NCBI RefSeq assembly: GCF_002811245.1
Contig: NZ_NIVQ01000024.1
Location: 1 to 38,838, forward strand
Direction of reading: 5' to 3'
Length of the DNA stretch: 38,838 nt
Origin: Vibrio salilacus
GTDB lineage: Bacteria; Pseudomonadota; Gammaproteobacteria; Enterobacterales; Vibrionaceae
Below, piece by piece: positions 1 through 10,495 of this stretch (positions are counted from its first letter, which is position 1; each line of letters begins with the position of its first letter). Below the pieces are notes generated by a model. It had not been told where the DNA came from. It saw nothing but the letters and a program-made list of their open reading frames with translations, and searched no databases. The position numbers and the translations under genes are program-made.

Positions 1-57
1 TATAGTACCTCCGAATAGAGGTACCATTAGATCAGAAATTTAATTAAATTGGTATAA
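1..57. repeat. Left copy of 57-bp terminal inverted repeat
   Basis: Bases 1-57 are the exact reverse complement of 38782-38838, and the match stops at base 58. The unit has internal structure: a 7-bp hairpin (GTACCTC at 5-11 with GAGGTAC at 18-24, 6-nt loop), then a 14-bp AT palindrome (AATTTAATTAAATT, 37-50). Read on the minus strand, the repeat supplies the TAA that ends the GNAT remnant at 44-46. It carries no transposase. It is probably one member of a dispersed intergenic repeat or MITE-like family of vibrios; that family assignment is inference. Confidence 0.9.
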
Positions 58-296
58 AATGAATTCGGCTGTCACTCAAAGGCTGCTTATATTCAAAATG
101 TTCAATCAAATAACCGTTGCGCAGCAGCAGTCTCAACATTGCTGGAAACGGATTGCTCGGCAACTTGAATCAAATGGCGTTTTTGTTGCAATCGTATCGA
201 TAGCGTTTCAATGGTCTCTTTACGTCGAAATTCATCGATCTGTTCGACAACTTGCACACACTCAGACAGAGTGCCTTGGCGGTAGATTATGCTCAT
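44..296 (-). pseudogene. GNAT acetyltransferase remnant (internal deletion and frameshift)
   Basis: The start at 294-296 has an AGGAG ribosome site. The first 48 or so residues read like a GNAT N-terminus, ending at HLIQVAEQS, where an acetyltransferase would continue with its acetyl-CoA core. Instead that frame stops at 102. From about base 157 another frame reads SNPFPAMLRLLLRNGY and ends SRIHFIPI before a TAA at 44-46, which matches the C-terminal strand/helix of the same family. About 60-70 central residues are missing. The junction (149-157, AGCAATCCG on the minus strand) fits both the left frame (E-Q-S) and the right frame (S-N-P), suggesting a short direct repeat mediated the deletion. 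The stop codon comes from the terminal repeat. The protein should be non-functional. Confidence 0.65.
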
Positions 297-314
297 GCCT
301 ACTCCTAAAACGAA

Positions 315-340
315 TAAAGGCTGACAATCGTCAGCCTTTA
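315..340 (-). terminator. Intrinsic terminator after hemB
   Basis: A perfect 11-bp stem (TAAAGGCTGAC / GTCAGCCTTTA) with a 4-nt loop starts 23 bp after the hemB stop. On the minus strand it is followed by a T-rich stretch. It separates hemB from the GNAT remnant. Confidence 0.7.
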
Positions 341-362
341 GTATGTCGGTTAACTCGCGATG

Positions 363-1514
<1,152 letters not shown>

Positions 1515-1561
1515 TCACACTGCCGTATACTAACGACCTCTCATCAACCAAGAGATTTACC

Positions 1562-2323
1562 ATGATTGATAGCCATGCTCATATCTATGCCAGCGAATTT
1601 GATAATGACCGTGATGACGTTGTTGCTCGCGCATTAGCTCAAGGCATTGACAAAATTCTGCTGCCCAACATCGACTTAGAGTCAATTGAGCCCATGCTAG
1701 CCACGGAGGCCAAGTACCCAACTATCTGTCGTTCGATGATGGGTCTGCACCCTTGCTATGTTGATGGCAACGTTAAGCAAACCTTGGACATCATTCACTC
1801 ATGGTTTGATAAACACAACTTTATTGCTGTGGGTGAGATCGGTATCGATTTGTATTGGGACAAAACCTATAAAGCTGAGCAAGAGATGGCATTTATTACT
1901 CAGCTAAACTGGGCAAAAGAAAAGATGCTTCCAGTCGTCATCCACACTCGCGATTCGATTGAGGAAACACTTACCTTACTGCGTAAAGAACAAGATGGCT
2001 CACTTTCAGGCGTGTTTCACTGCTTTGGCGGCAGCGTTGAGGAAGCGAAAGCGATCAATGATCTCGGGTTTCACTTAGGGCTTGGTGGCGTATCCACGTT
2101 TAAAAACGGCGGAATGGACAAGGTGATCCCTCATCTAGACATGAACTACGTGATTTTAGAAACAGATTGCCCTTACTTGGCTCCAGTTCCACACCGAGGT
2201 AAGCGTAATGAGCCCGCTTACACTCATTTGGTGGCTGAGCGTGTGGCAACTCTGCGTGATATCAGCCTGCCAAAGGTAGATAGAATCACAACCGAAAACG
2301 CCAAGCTGTTATTTAAACTATAA
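1562..2323 (+). CDS. tatD: TatD-family metal-dependent hydrolase / DNase
   Basis: 253-residue TIM-barrel hydrolase of the TatD family, whose members are metal-dependent DNases or phosphodiesterases in the cytosol. Family signatures are the SHAH metal site (residues 4-7), GLHP, GEIGID, VIHTRD, the HCF segment and ETDCPYLAP. The frame is open from 1469, but the ATG at 1562 directly precedes the SHAH motif as in relatives. It sits where enterobacterial tatD lies relative to tatABC but is convergent with tatC and so is not part of the tat operon. Its wording (MMGLHP, GEIGIDLYWDKT, GGVSTFKNGG, PHRGKRNEPAY) resembles Bacteroidetes-type TatD more than E. coli TatD. That comparison is from memory. 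Confidence 0.88.
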   Translation: MIDSHAHIYASEFDNDRDDVVARALAQGIDKILLPNIDLESIEPMLATEAKYPTICRSMMGLHPCYVDGNVKQTLDIIHSWFDKHNFIAVGEIGIDLYWDKTYKAEQEMAFITQLNWAKEKMLPVVIHTRDSIEETLTLLRKEQDGSLSGVFHCFGGSVEEAKAINDLGFHLGLGGVSTFKNGGMDKVIPHLDMNYVILETDCPYLAPVPHRGKRNEPAYTHLVAERVATLRDISLPKVDRITTENAKLLFKL

Positions 2324-2334
2324 GCTTAAATGAC

Positions 2335-2368
2335 CAAAAAAAGGCCTGCCCACTGGCAAGCCTTTTTA
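2335..2368. terminator. Bidirectional terminator between tatD and tatC
   Basis: The stem AAGGCCTGCC / GGCAAGCCTT has one mismatch and a 4-nt loop, with A5+ on one side and T5 on the other. It can therefore stop transcripts of the convergent genes from both directions. Confidence 0.75.
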
Positions 2369-2386
2369 CACTATCTATCACATTAA

Positions 2387-3133
2387 TTACGTTTCTTCTT
2401 GTTCATCCGTGTCTTTGCGCACATAAAAACGGGCAAAGAACAAGCCGACTTCGAATAGTAAACACATCGGAATCGCCAGTAAGGTCTGCGAAATCATATC
2501 GGGCGGAGTCAGCATCATGCCGACGACAAACGCGGCCACCACAATATACGGGCGCTTCTCACTTAAGCTTTGCGGATCAGTCGCACCTGTCCAACACAAT
2601 AAGATGATCGCGACTGGCACTTCAAACGCAATCCCGAACGCCAAGAACAGCGCTAGAACAAAGTCAAGATAACTTGAGATATCAGTGGCAAACTCGACCC
2701 CGCCAAGTGAAATTGCCGTGAAGAAGCCAAACACTAATGGGAATACGACAAAATACGCAAACGCCACACCGCAGTAAAAGAGCAGTGAACTCGAGAACAA
2801 CAGTGGCATGACTAAACGACGTTCATGTTTGTATAAACCGGGTGCAACAAAAGCCCACACTTGATACAAGATAAACGGCACCGCAACAAAAATAGACGCG
2901 ATCAGCGTCAATTTTAACGGCGTAAAGAAAGGCGATGCGACATCGGTGGCGATCATTGTCGCCCCCTCAGGTAGCCTGTCGACTAAAGGCGCCGAAACAA
3001 ATTCATAAATGTCATTGGCAAAATAGATCAGCCCCAAGAACACCACTAACACCGCGACAATAGCACGCAGTAAGCGATTTCTTAGCTCAAGTAAATGACT
3101 GATCAAAGGTTGTGTCTGCTCAACAGAAGACAT
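2387..3133 (-). CDS. tatC: Twin-arginine translocase subunit TatC
   Basis: Polytopic inner-membrane core of the Tat system; with TatB it recognises twin-arginine signal peptides of folded proteins. It has 248 residues and six hydrophobic segments. Family hallmarks are the N-terminal [15 protein letters not shown], which is part of the signal-peptide site, the FFTPLK segment, [16 protein letters not shown] in the first cytoplasmic loop, and LTPPDMISQ near the fifth to sixth helices. Length is close to E. coli TatC (258). It is the last gene of tatABC, 63 bp after tatB, and it runs into the bidirectional terminator. The C-terminal tail is short and acidic. Confidence 0.97.
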   Translation of the reverse strand: MSSVEQTQPLISHLLELRNRLLRAIVAVLVVFLGLIYFANDIYEFVSAPLVDRLPEGATMIATDVASPFFTPLKLTLIASIFVAVPFILYQVWAFVAPGLYKHERRLVMPLLFSSSLLFYCGVAFAYFVVFPLVFGFFTAISLGGVEFATDISSYLDFVLALFLAFGIAFEVPVAIILLCWTGATDPQSLSEKRPYIVVAAFVVGMMLTPPDMISQTLLAIPMCLLFEVGLFFARFYVRKDTDEQEET

Positions 3134-3196
3134 GAAAACCTCTACGGTAAAAAATCGAAAAGGAGCGACTGGTTAGCCGCTTCTCCTAATGCGAGA

Positions 3197-3628
3197 CTAT
3201 TCGGCTTTTTTATCTGCCTGTGACAACGGCTGAACATCAAGTTGTTCAGTCGGTTGCTTGGAGTCATCAGCACTGTCAGCGCTATCTGCTAGCTCGCTGT
3301 CAGTCTCAACACGCGTATTGGTTGAGGCGCTTTTGCTCGCATACGGGCGTTGAACGTCTTGCGCTGCTTGTTTGAGCTGTTCGACGGAAGATTTCAGTTC
3401 AGGTGATAAATCTTCCATGCCCATTTTCTCAGCTTTACGCAAGTTGTCTTGTAGCTCTTGAACTTTCAACTCATGTGACAGTTCGTCTTTCACGCTATTG
3501 GCCATGTTTTTCGCCGCACCAATAAACTTGGAAACGCTGCGAATGGCATGAGGTAAACGCTCAGGACCAAGCACGACAAGCCCAACGACAGATATTAATA
3601 CCAGTTCCCAAAAACCGATATCAAACAC
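3197..3628 (-). CDS. tatB: Sec-independent protein translocase TatB
   Basis: Single-span Tat subunit that pairs with TatC in the substrate receptor. The start [12 protein letters not shown], one N-terminal transmembrane helix, the [11 protein letters not shown] hinge, and an amphipathic and then coiled helix to about residue 90 are typical. The remaining 50 residues are a low-complexity acidic tail ([13 protein letters not shown]). Its 143 residues are shorter than the 171 of E. coli TatB, the difference being in this tail. It is separated from tatA by 3 bp, implying coupled expression. Confidence 0.96.
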   Translation of the reverse strand: MFDIGFWELVLISVVGLVVLGPERLPHAIRSVSKFIGAAKNMANSVKDELSHELKVQELQDNLRKAEKMGMEDLSPELKSSVEQLKQAAQDVQRPYASKSASTNTRVETDSELADSADSADDSKQPTEQLDVQPLSQADKKAE

Positions 3629-3631
3629 CGG

Positions 3632-3886
3632 TTATGCCTGCTCTTTGTCTTTCTTAGTGTCAGCAGTCGACTCGGCTTTCTGCTGCCCGACACTCTTTTG
3701 CTGATCGAGATCTTTTTGCTCGAAGTCAGCGTCTTTTTTAGCCGCGTCATCTTCGCTCATGGCTTTCTTAAAACCTTTGACGGCACCACCAAGATCGCCA
3801 CCAATACCACGCAGTTTTTTAGTACCAAAAAGAAGCACGACAATCACAGCAATAATCAAAAGTTGCCAAATACTAATACCACCCAT
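3632..3886 (-). CDS. tatA: Sec-independent protein translocase TatA
   Basis: Pore-forming Tat subunit. It has 84 residues, with the N-terminal helix [20 protein letters not shown], the [23 protein letters not shown] hinge and amphipathic helix, then a lysine/aspartate/glutamine-rich tail. Glycine at the hinge and the phenylalanine of FGTKKL, key for function in E. coli TatA, are present. It begins 50 bp after ubiB and leads tatA-tatB-tatC on the minus strand. Confidence 0.97.
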   Translation of the reverse strand: MGGISIWQLLIIAVIVVLLFGTKKLRGIGGDLGGAVKGFKKAMSEDDAAKKDADFEQKDLDQQKSVGQQKAESTADTKKDKEQA

Positions 3887-3936
3887 TCTTTTTACCTCGG
3901 GTCTTATTAAACAAATTCATTTCAAGAGTTTAACGC

Positions 3937-5571
3937 CTATTGACGGTAAGCTCGCCAACTAAGCAACCAAAATGTGACTCCAGCAAAAGCACTGGCCAAG
4001 GAAAGTTGCTCATAGGGACTGTTAACCAATATTGCCGAGCATACGACTAATGTGGCTCCAACACCAAATAAAAATTTTCCGGTCGCCTGTTGTCGCTTTG
4101 TTGAGCGATAACCTTGGTAAAGCTGATCAATGCGTTGATTCATCATTTTGCCTTGGCGCAAGCTATCATACAGTAGCTCTGGTAGCTCTGGCAGTTTCTC
4201 TGCCCAAAATGGCGCGCGGTCTTTCACCGCGTTGATCACCGCTTTAGGACCAACCTGATTCATCATCCACTCTTCCAAGAAAGGCTTCGCGGTTTCCCAT
4301 AAATCAAGTTGTGGGTAAAGCTGGCGACCTAAACCTTCAACATAAAGTAAGGTTTTTTGCAGCAACACCAATTGCGGCTGCACTTCCATATTAAAGCGAC
4401 GCGCGGTGTTAAATAGATTCAACAACACATGGCCAAACGAAATTTCGCACAGGGGTTTAGCGAAAATAGGCTCACACACGATGCGAATCGCAAACTCAAA
4501 CTCATCGACATTGGTTTCACGTGGAACCCAGCCGGACTCTACATGCAACTCAGCGACGCGGCGGTAATCGCGATTAAAGAAGGCTAAGAAGTTTTCCGCT
4601 AAATAGCGCTTATCTTCACGGTTTAACGTCCCAACGATACCGCAGTCCAGACCAATCCAACGTGGATTTTGAGGGTGCCTCGGCTCAACAAAAACATTCC
4701 CCGGATGCATGTCAGCATGAAAGAAGCTATCACGAAAGACTTGGGTGAAAAACACGCTCACGCCACGTTCCGCAAGTAATTTCATGTTGGTACCGTTAGC
4801 GATCAGTCCTTCGATGTCAGACACCTGAATGCCATATATTCGCTCAGAAACCATGACATTGGTATTACTAAAGTCAGTAATAATCTCTGGAACATACAGT
4901 TCTTCACTGCCTTCAAAGTTGCGTCTAAGTTGAATCGCGTTGGCCGCTTCTCGTCTTAAATCAAGTTCATCGAGCAAGGTTTTCTCGTACTCATGAACCA
5001 CTTCAACTGGTTTTAAACGGCGTGTTTCTGGCGTGGCTTTGGCGACTATACGCGCCATGCGATACATCAGTTTGAGATCCGCATCAATGACAGGACGAAT
5101 ATCCGGCCTGATGACCTTTAATACCACTTCTTGGTTAGTCGACTTCAGCCTGGCAGTATGGACCTGAGCGATGGATGCTGACGCAAGTGGCTCGATAGCA
5201 AAATCATCGAACCAGGTTTCCAGTGGGCCACCAAGCGCTTGCTCAATTTGTTGTTTGGCCAACTGACCATCAAAGGGTGAAACCTGGTCTTGCAATAAAG
5301 CCAGTGGATCCGCGATGTGCGGCGGGAACAGATCGCGCCTTGTCGACATCATCTGACCAAATTTAATCCACACAGGCCCTAGCTCTTGCAACGCAAGACG
5401 TAAGCGTTCACCAAGCGGCTTGTCAGCATGCTTATTTTTAATCCAGAACAGGCTTTTTCTGACTAATATTGGCGCTTTGGTCAGTTGATGGGTCGGTAAC
5501 AACTCATCCAAACCATACTCTAATTGGACGCGAACAATATGATAGAGGCGACGCAACTCGGAAAGGGTCAT
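3937..5571 (-). CDS. ubiB: UbiB, atypical kinase-like ATPase for ubiquinone synthesis
   Basis: Membrane-bound ABC1/ADCK/COQ8-family protein required for ubiquinone biosynthesis. It has 544 residues (E. coli 546). It carries the family KxGQ motif as KFGQ at residues 70-73, the Ala-rich nucleotide loop SIAQVHTA, the HADMHPGN catalytic loop and LDCGIVG in place of DFG. Two C-terminal hydrophobic segments (from about residue 495) anchor it in the membrane. The start overlaps the ubiJ stop by 4 bp (ATGA), so translation is probably coupled. Within the gene, bases 4513-4528 spell a parS-like palindrome. Confidence 0.96.
   Translation of the reverse strand: MTLSELRRLYHIVRVQLEYGLDELLPTHQLTKAPILVRKSLFWIKNKHADKPLGERLRLALQELGPVWIKFGQMMSTRRDLFPPHIADPLALLQDQVSPFDGQLAKQQIEQALGGPLETWFDDFAIEPLASASIAQVHTARLKSTNQEVVLKVIRPDIRPVIDADLKLMYRMARIVAKATPETRRLKPVEVVHEYEKTLLDELDLRREAANAIQLRRNFEGSEELYVPEIITDFSNTNVMVSERIYGIQVSDIEGLIANGTNMKLLAERGVSVFFTQVFRDSFFHADMHPGNVFVEPRHPQNPRWIGLDCGIVGTLNREDKRYLAENFLAFFNRDYRRVAELHVESGWVPRETNVDEFEFAIRIVCEPIFAKPLCEISFGHVLLNLFNTARRFNMEVQPQLVLLQKTLLYVEGLGRQLYPQLDLWETAKPFLEEWMMNQVGPKAVINAVKDRAPFWAEKLPELPELLYDSLRQGKMMNQRIDQLYQGYRSTKRQQATGKFLFGVGATLVVCSAILVNSPYEQLSLASAFAGVTFWLLSWRAYRQ
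4513..4528. other. parS-like palindrome inside ubiB (weak candidate)
   Basis: GGTTTCACGTGGAACC. The core GTTTCACGTGGAAC differs from the chromosomal parS core GTTTCACGTGAAAC at one position. It lies 24 kb from the parS cluster at 28.6-35.4 kb and could be chance within a coding sequence. Confidence 0.35.
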
Positions 5572-6173
5572 GCACGCTCCAGTAGTTGATTGAGCTTAGC
5601 TTCAATACGCGCCGCCTGGCTTTTAACCTCATCCACTTGATCGCAAAAATGCGCGACCTCAAGCGGGGGCGGAGCGATTCTCCACTCTTCGGTAAAGACT
5701 TGGGCCAGATGATGCTGATGCTTGCTGGCCTGCGCTTTAATCAAATGACCAAGGTTAGTCACCCCTTGCACAACCGTATGAGCCACCACATCGCCAGTCA
5801 CTCTTGATAGCCACTCTTCGATATCAGGCTTACAGTCCGTCATCAACTGCGAGAACTTCTGCGCCAACTGAATATCCCCTTCCAACACCAACTTATCTTG
5901 TTTGATCAATTTAGTGATATTGGATTGATCGCGCAGTTCAGGTAAGACAGAGAGGTTGAGTGACAGGTAACAATCGGGCTGACCTTCATAGTTGGCTAAC
6001 ACATCAATCTGCTGACTAAAGATGAAGGTCAGCGTTCTATCCACTTCTTTGAGATGAACTTGAATCACCTGACCTTTTAGACGAGCAAGACGAGGCCCCA
6101 ACTCAGGGTCATCGTTAATTAATGTATTCAGCGTAGTTTCAATCACAGCAGTGACAAGCGGTTCAAATGGCAT
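5568..6173 (-). CDS. ubiJ: UbiJ, ubiquinone biosynthesis accessory factor (SCP2 domain)
   Basis: 201-residue protein of the UbiJ (formerly YigP) family. In E. coli it binds ubiquinone intermediates and scaffolds the soluble Ubi complex with UbiK. The N-terminal 110 residues form an SCP2 sterol-carrier-like fold ([34 protein letters not shown]). The C-terminus is helical and coiled, ending near [22 protein letters not shown]. Its place between ubiE and ubiB, with 11-bp and minus 4-bp spacing, is the conserved enterobacterial arrangement and supports the assignment. Confidence 0.92.
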   Translation of the reverse strand: MPFEPLVTAVIETTLNTLINDDPELGPRLARLKGQVIQVHLKEVDRTLTFIFSQQIDVLANYEGQPDCYLSLNLSVLPELRDQSNITKLIKQDKLVLEGDIQLAQKFSQLMTDCKPDIEEWLSRVTGDVVAHTVVQGVTNLGHLIKAQASKHQHHLAQVFTEEWRIAPPPLEVAHFCDQVDEVKSQAARIEAKLNQLLERA

Positions 6174-6184
6174 AACACCTTACC

Positions 6185-6967
6185 TTAGAATTTGTAACCA
6201 CGGTGCAGCGCAACAATGCCACCAGTTAAGTTGTAGTAGCTGGTTTGCTCAAAGCCGGCTTGATCCATCATGCCTTTCAAGGTGTCTTGGTTAGGGTGCA
6301 TGCGAATAGATTCGGCTAAATAGCGGTAACTTTCACCATCGTTGGCCACCAGCTCACCCATTTTAGGCAGGAGATGGAACGAGTAAGTATCGTAGATTTT
6401 TGACAGCGGCTTTAGGACTGGTTTGGAAAACTCCAACACCAATAAACGCCCGCCGGGCTTAAGTACTCGATACATCGAGCGCAACGCTTTATCTTTATCG
6501 GTCACGTTACGTAGACAGAAGCTGATCGTGATCGCATCAAAATAGTCATCAGGGAACGGCAGCTCTTCGGCATTCGCTTGAACGTAGTGAACATTACCAA
6601 CAATACCGCTATCACGTAGCTTGTCACGACCAACATTGAGCATCGAATTGTTAATATCCGCCAACACGACATGACCTTCCTCACCGACGATGCGTGAGAA
6701 TTTAGCCGTTAGATCGCCAGTACCACCACCGAGGTCTAACACTCGCTGACCAGGACGAACACCACTGCAGTCGATGGTAAAACGCTTCCATAGCCGATGA
6801 ATACCACCCGACATCAAATCGTTCATGATGTCGTATTTGGCTGCCACAGAGTGGAATACCTGAGCGACCTTAGCCACTTTCTCTTCTTTCGCTACGGTGG
6901 TGAAACCAAAATGCGTGGTTTCATTTGATTCTAAAGCTGTATTCGATTGCACGCTTGTATCCGTCAT
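6185..6967 (-). CDS. ubiE: UbiE, C-methyltransferase of ubiquinone/menaquinone biosynthesis
   Basis: SAM-dependent methyltransferase that C-methylates both demethylmenaquinol and the 2-polyprenyl-benzoquinol intermediate. 260 residues. Family signatures are the [18 protein letters not shown] segment, the SAM glycine motif [12 protein letters not shown], the acidic ADIN after strand 2, [10 protein letters not shown] and [15 protein letters not shown]. The start at 6967 follows a GAGGAATC ribosome site. It is the first gene of ubiE-ubiJ-ubiB(-tatABC), 55 bp after rmuC on the same strand. Confidence 0.97.
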   Translation of the reverse strand: MTDTSVQSNTALESNETTHFGFTTVAKEEKVAKVAQVFHSVAAKYDIMNDLMSGGIHRLWKRFTIDCSGVRPGQRVLDLGGGTGDLTAKFSRIVGEEGHVVLADINNSMLNVGRDKLRDSGIVGNVHYVQANAEELPFPDDYFDAITISFCLRNVTDKDKALRSMYRVLKPGGRLLVLEFSKPVLKPLSKIYDTYSFHLLPKMGELVANDGESYRYLAESIRMHPNQDTLKGMMDQAGFEQTSYYNLTGGIVALHRGYKF

Positions 6968-7022
6968 GATGATTCCTCTTCAAGCAGTGCGTTGTATTAT
7001 GAAGGCCTCGCACTGCGGGCAA

Positions 7023-8573
7023 TTAGTTTACTTTATCCTCATCCGGATGTCTTTGGGCGAAAGAGTCATTTTTCTCTGGCAACGACTTTTCTGTGAAATG
7101 GTCCTGCTGAGCCAACTGAGTCAAATCACTTGAAATCGGTTTTTTGACCTCAACTCCCAGCTGTTTAAAACTTTCCGCTTGGCGAATCACATTACCCCGC
7201 CCCGTGGCTAGCTTGTTCATTGCCCCTTGGTAATTTTGATTCGCTCTGTCGAGTGCTCCACCTAAGCTTTCCATATCATCGACAAATAACCGCAGTTTGT
7301 CATACAGCTTGCTGGCACGTTCAGCGATGATTTTTGCATTTTGATTTTGTCGATCGTTACGCCACAAATTATCAATAGTTCGTAGTGCCACCAGCAAGGT
7401 GGTCGGGCTGACTAAAATAATATTTTGCTCCATCGCATCTTTAACTAAGCTTGGATCTGCTTGAATCGCGACTTGAAAGGCGGGTTCGACCGGAATAAAC
7501 ATCAAGACATAATCTAAGCTCTGAATACCTTTGAGCTGATGATAATCCTTTTGAGATAATCCTTTGATATGAGCACGAAGCGCAAGTAAGTGATCACTTA
7601 GCGCCTTGTCTCGCTCAACATCGGTTTCGGCATTAAAGTAGCGTTCAAAAGCGACCAAGGCCATTTTCGAATCAATCACCACTTGCTTCTCTTGCGGTAA
7701 ATGCACAATCACATCTGGTTGATACCGCTTTCCCGCTTCATTTTGCAAACTCACTTGGGTTTGATATTCATGTCCTTCGCGCAGCCCCGATTCGGCCAGT
7801 ACACGTGCGAGCACAACCTCGCCCCAATTACCCTGCTGTTTGTTATCGCCTTTCAAGGCTTGGGTTAAGTTAAGCGCTTCTTTGGCCATCTGCTCATTGA
7901 GGCGTTGCAGGTTTTTCAGCTCATGAACTAAGGTGTGGCGCTCTTTCGCTTCTTGATTAAAACTGTCGTTGACCTGCTTTTTGAAACCTTCGAGCTGCTG
8001 ACGCAATGGCGATAACAGACCATCGAGACTCTGGCGGTTCTGTTGATCCACTTTAGCGGTTTTCGCTTCAAACAGTTGATTGGCCAGTTGTTCAAATTGC
8101 TGTTTCAATCGCTCTTCCGCCTGCTCAAGTAACTGGAGTTTTTCTTGATTAGCGCTGTTTTTCTGCTCGTGACGCGCCTCTTGCTCACGCAGTTGCGCCT
8201 CGAGCTGAGACTTTTGTTCACGCACCTGATTGAGATCATCAGCATACTGTTGGCGCTCTTGCTTGACCGCTTCAAAGTAACGCAGCTTCTCTAAGACCGC
8301 CATCAACTTGCCATGGGATTGTTTGAGCTCGTAGGCGGCTTTATCTCGTTCACTATCTAATTGATCGAGCTCTTGCTGTGCTTGACGTAGCTCTTTTTCC
8401 AACTGCGTAATTTGGCTAGTGGCGAACTGCTGATTGGAGGAGAGTTGTTGCTCCAGAAGCTGATTATCAAAACGCATTTTCTGTTTGACCCACCAGCCAA
8501 CGGCCAAACCGCTAACCAATGCACTGGCTACCCCGCTAGTGAGTAGGCTTTGATGCTCAAGAATCCATTGCAT
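7023..8573 (-). CDS. rmuC: RmuC-family protein
   Basis: 516 residues. An N-terminal membrane anchor (about residues 13-30) precedes a long coiled coil (about 35-235) rich in Gln, Glu and Leu. The RmuC domain follows (about 240-450), with NWGEVVLARVLAESGLREGHEYQTQ, PDVIVHLPQEKQVVIDSKM and YVLMFIPVEPAF. RmuC limits recombination at inverted repeats in E. coli; its domain is distantly related to restriction-endonuclease folds, and the DSK segment fits such a core. It lies upstream of ubiE, as in enterobacteria. The C-terminal 60 residues are polar and variable. The ribosome site is weak. Confidence 0.93.
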   Translation of the reverse strand: MQWILEHQSLLTSGVASALVSGLAVGWWVKQKMRFDNQLLEQQLSSNQQFATSQITQLEKELRQAQQELDQLDSERDKAAYELKQSHGKLMAVLEKLRYFEAVKQERQQYADDLNQVREQKSQLEAQLREQEARHEQKNSANQEKLQLLEQAEERLKQQFEQLANQLFEAKTAKVDQQNRQSLDGLLSPLRQQLEGFKKQVNDSFNQEAKERHTLVHELKNLQRLNEQMAKEALNLTQALKGDNKQQGNWGEVVLARVLAESGLREGHEYQTQVSLQNEAGKRYQPDVIVHLPQEKQVVIDSKMALVAFERYFNAETDVERDKALSDHLLALRAHIKGLSQKDYHQLKGIQSLDYVLMFIPVEPAFQVAIQADPSLVKDAMEQNIILVSPTTLLVALRTIDNLWRNDRQNQNAKIIAERASKLYDKLRLFVDDMESLGGALDRANQNYQGAMNKLATGRGNVIRQAESFKQLGVEVKKPISSDLTQLAQQDHFTEKSLPEKNDSFAQRHPDEDKVN

Positions 8574-8739
8574 AATAATGATTTAACTATTCAAACGAAG
8601 ATACATTCAATGGTATTTTAGCACTGGATAAATGTCCAGTTTGTCGGCTAGATATCAAGCAGCTAGACTAGTCGCTTTATACTAGCCCACTCAACTGACT
8701 ACGTATTTGGTAAAGTTAGCAATAAACATAAGGAACATC

Positions 8740-9645
8740 ATGAACGAGCGCCGCGCTTTAGGGTTCGCTTTATCGGCCGTATTACTCTGGTCAACGGTAG
8801 CCACTGCCTTCAAACTGACATTGGCAGAATTCTCGCCGATTCAAATGCTGACGGTCGCGAGTATAGTGTCGTCGATCGCGCTACTGGTCATTTGTGCCAT
8901 CCAAGGCAAGCTGAAACAACTGCCCACTACGTTTATGTCTAATCCGTTTTACTACCTATTACTTGGCCTTATTAACCCACTCGCCTATTACGTTATTCTA
9001 TTTAAAGCTTACGACCTGTTGCCTGCCTCTCAGGCCCAAGCCATCAACTACAGTTGGGCCATTACGCTGACCCTAATGGCAGCGGTGTTTCTCGGTCAGA
9101 AGATTCGTAAACAAGATTGGCTTGCCTGCACATTGAGTTACTTTGGCGTGATTGTCATTGCCACCAAAGGCGATGTGCTGGGGTTAAACTTTGACAGCCC
9201 ACCCGGGGTCGGTTTAGCGCTATTGTCGACGCTACTTTGGGCCGGGTATTGGATTCTTAATGCTAAAAACAAAGCGGATCCTGTGGTTGGTGTGTTACTC
9301 GGCTTTTTGGTTGCTGTCCCTTGCGCGCTCGGCTTGGCACTCTATGAAGGTAATAGCTTTAACCACATCAGTACTCAAGGCTGGCTCGCCGTGACTTATG
9401 TGGGACTATTTGAAATGGGAGTGACGTTTGTGCTATGGCTCAGCGCTTTGAAGCTGACGCAAAATACCGCACGCATCAGCAACCTGATCTTTGCCTCGCC
9501 TTTTATCTCGCTGATGCTACTTGCCACCATTATCGGTGAGCATATCCACCCAACCACACTCATCGGTTTGTTGCTAATCGTGACCGGATTAGTGATCCAA
9601 CAGGTCAAGTTCAAGGAAAAAGATCTCAGCAAGCAGTCGGCATAA
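8740..9645 (+). CDS. DMT-superfamily (EamA) inner-membrane transporter
   Basis: 301-residue membrane protein with about ten hydrophobic segments in two EamA repeats, for example LGFALSAVLLWSTVATAFK in the first and VGLALLSTLLWAGYWILN in the second. EamA proteins are usually metabolite or drug exporters; the substrate here is unknown. The frame is open from 8707, but the ATG at 8740 has an AAGGA site and matches the usual short N-terminus. It stands alone, divergent from rmuC across 166 bp and convergent with the HDOD gene. Confidence 0.85.
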   Translation: MNERRALGFALSAVLLWSTVATAFKLTLAEFSPIQMLTVASIVSSIALLVICAIQGKLKQLPTTFMSNPFYYLLLGLINPLAYYVILFKAYDLLPASQAQAINYSWAITLTLMAAVFLGQKIRKQDWLACTLSYFGVIVIATKGDVLGLNFDSPPGVGLALLSTLLWAGYWILNAKNKADPVVGVLLGFLVAVPCALGLALYEGNSFNHISTQGWLAVTYVGLFEMGVTFVLWLSALKLTQNTARISNLIFASPFISLMLLATIIGEHIHPTTLIGLLLIVTGLVIQQVKFKEKDLSKQSA

Positions 9646-9670
9646 CATATTGTTAACCGGTGAGATTGGC

Positions 9671-10495
9671 CTAGAACAGTTGACGGGCTAATTCACTGCC
9701 TTGGCCTCGCACCGCATCCACTTTACTCGCTAATTCAGGTGACACGTGTAAGGCTTGCGCCGCTTTGCTGCTAGCCAGATAACGCTGTTTATCTCGCGCT
9801 TCAAATAGGTTGTCCCAACAGTAATGAGCATCACGTGCAAGATAGAGTAAACACGCTAAACGCTTCGACGCTATCGCTTTGCTCGGGTGATTAACATTGG
9901 CAATCGCATCGACCAGTTGATTCGGAAATTTCCAGCTTTCCGCTAGCACAGCACCAAGCTCTTGTGCATCAACACCCAAAAGTTCTTGTTGCACCTGAAC
10001 GGCATTTTCTCCTGCGGCGGTACGCCGGTTGATCTCCACAGCTTTTTCAGGCTCTAAAGTGTGAATCATCAACTCACCAATATTGTGTAAGATACCGGTA
10101 GTAAACGCCTCGTTTGGGTCAAGTTTAATGTCTTTCGCCACGGTGCTCGCAATGGTGGCAATCTCAAACGTCGCGGCCCAGTAATCTTTAATATTGATGG
10201 TGTCAATCTTGGGAAAACTCGACGCAAGAATCGATGAAGAGATAAGGTTACGAATGGCACCAATACCGATCCGGACGATGGCATCATTAATGTTAGAAAT
10301 ACCCTTAACACCACCAAACTGGGCTGAGTTGGCCATTCTTAGCACACGTGCCAGTAACACCTGATCCATCGCCATTTTATGCGCCAATTCGCTAAAGTCG
10401 ATGGGGTCACGATTGACCATCTCCAATAGATCTTGCAGGACGCTTTCGATACGCGGTAGCTCATTAATCCGAGAGATCAGTGCTTGTTGACTCAT
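9671..10495 (-). CDS. HDOD-domain signalling protein
   Basis: 274 residues, with an HDOD domain over about residues 10-210. Typical segments are LPRIESVLQDLLEMVNRD, LLARVLRMANSAQFGG, SSSILASSF, FTTGILHNIGELM and ELGAVLAESWKFP. The HDOD fold resembles HD phosphohydrolases but lacks their catalytic ligands, and it usually acts as a protein-interaction module in motility, stress or nucleotide signalling. The start was set at 10495 because AAGGAG lies 8 bp upstream; a longer frame begins at 10522. No effector domain (GGDEF, EAL or receiver) is attached. It borders the ugp island. Confidence 0.88.
   Translation of the reverse strand: MSQQALISRINELPRIESVLQDLLEMVNRDPIDFSELAHKMAMDQVLLARVLRMANSAQFGGVKGISNINDAIVRIGIGAIRNLISSSILASSFPKIDTINIKDYWAATFEIATIASTVAKDIKLDPNEAFTTGILHNIGELMIHTLEPEKAVEINRRTAAGENAVQVQQELLGVDAQELGAVLAESWKFPNQLVDAIANVNHPSKAIASKRLACLLYLARDAHYCWDNLFEARDKQRYLASSKAAQALHVSPELASKVDAVRGQGSELARQLF

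Noticed and set aside
9741..10345. Other CACGTG palindromes in the HDOD gene as parS sites
   Set aside because: The flanks do not match the GTTNCAC / GTGAAAC arms; only the central hexamer is shared.
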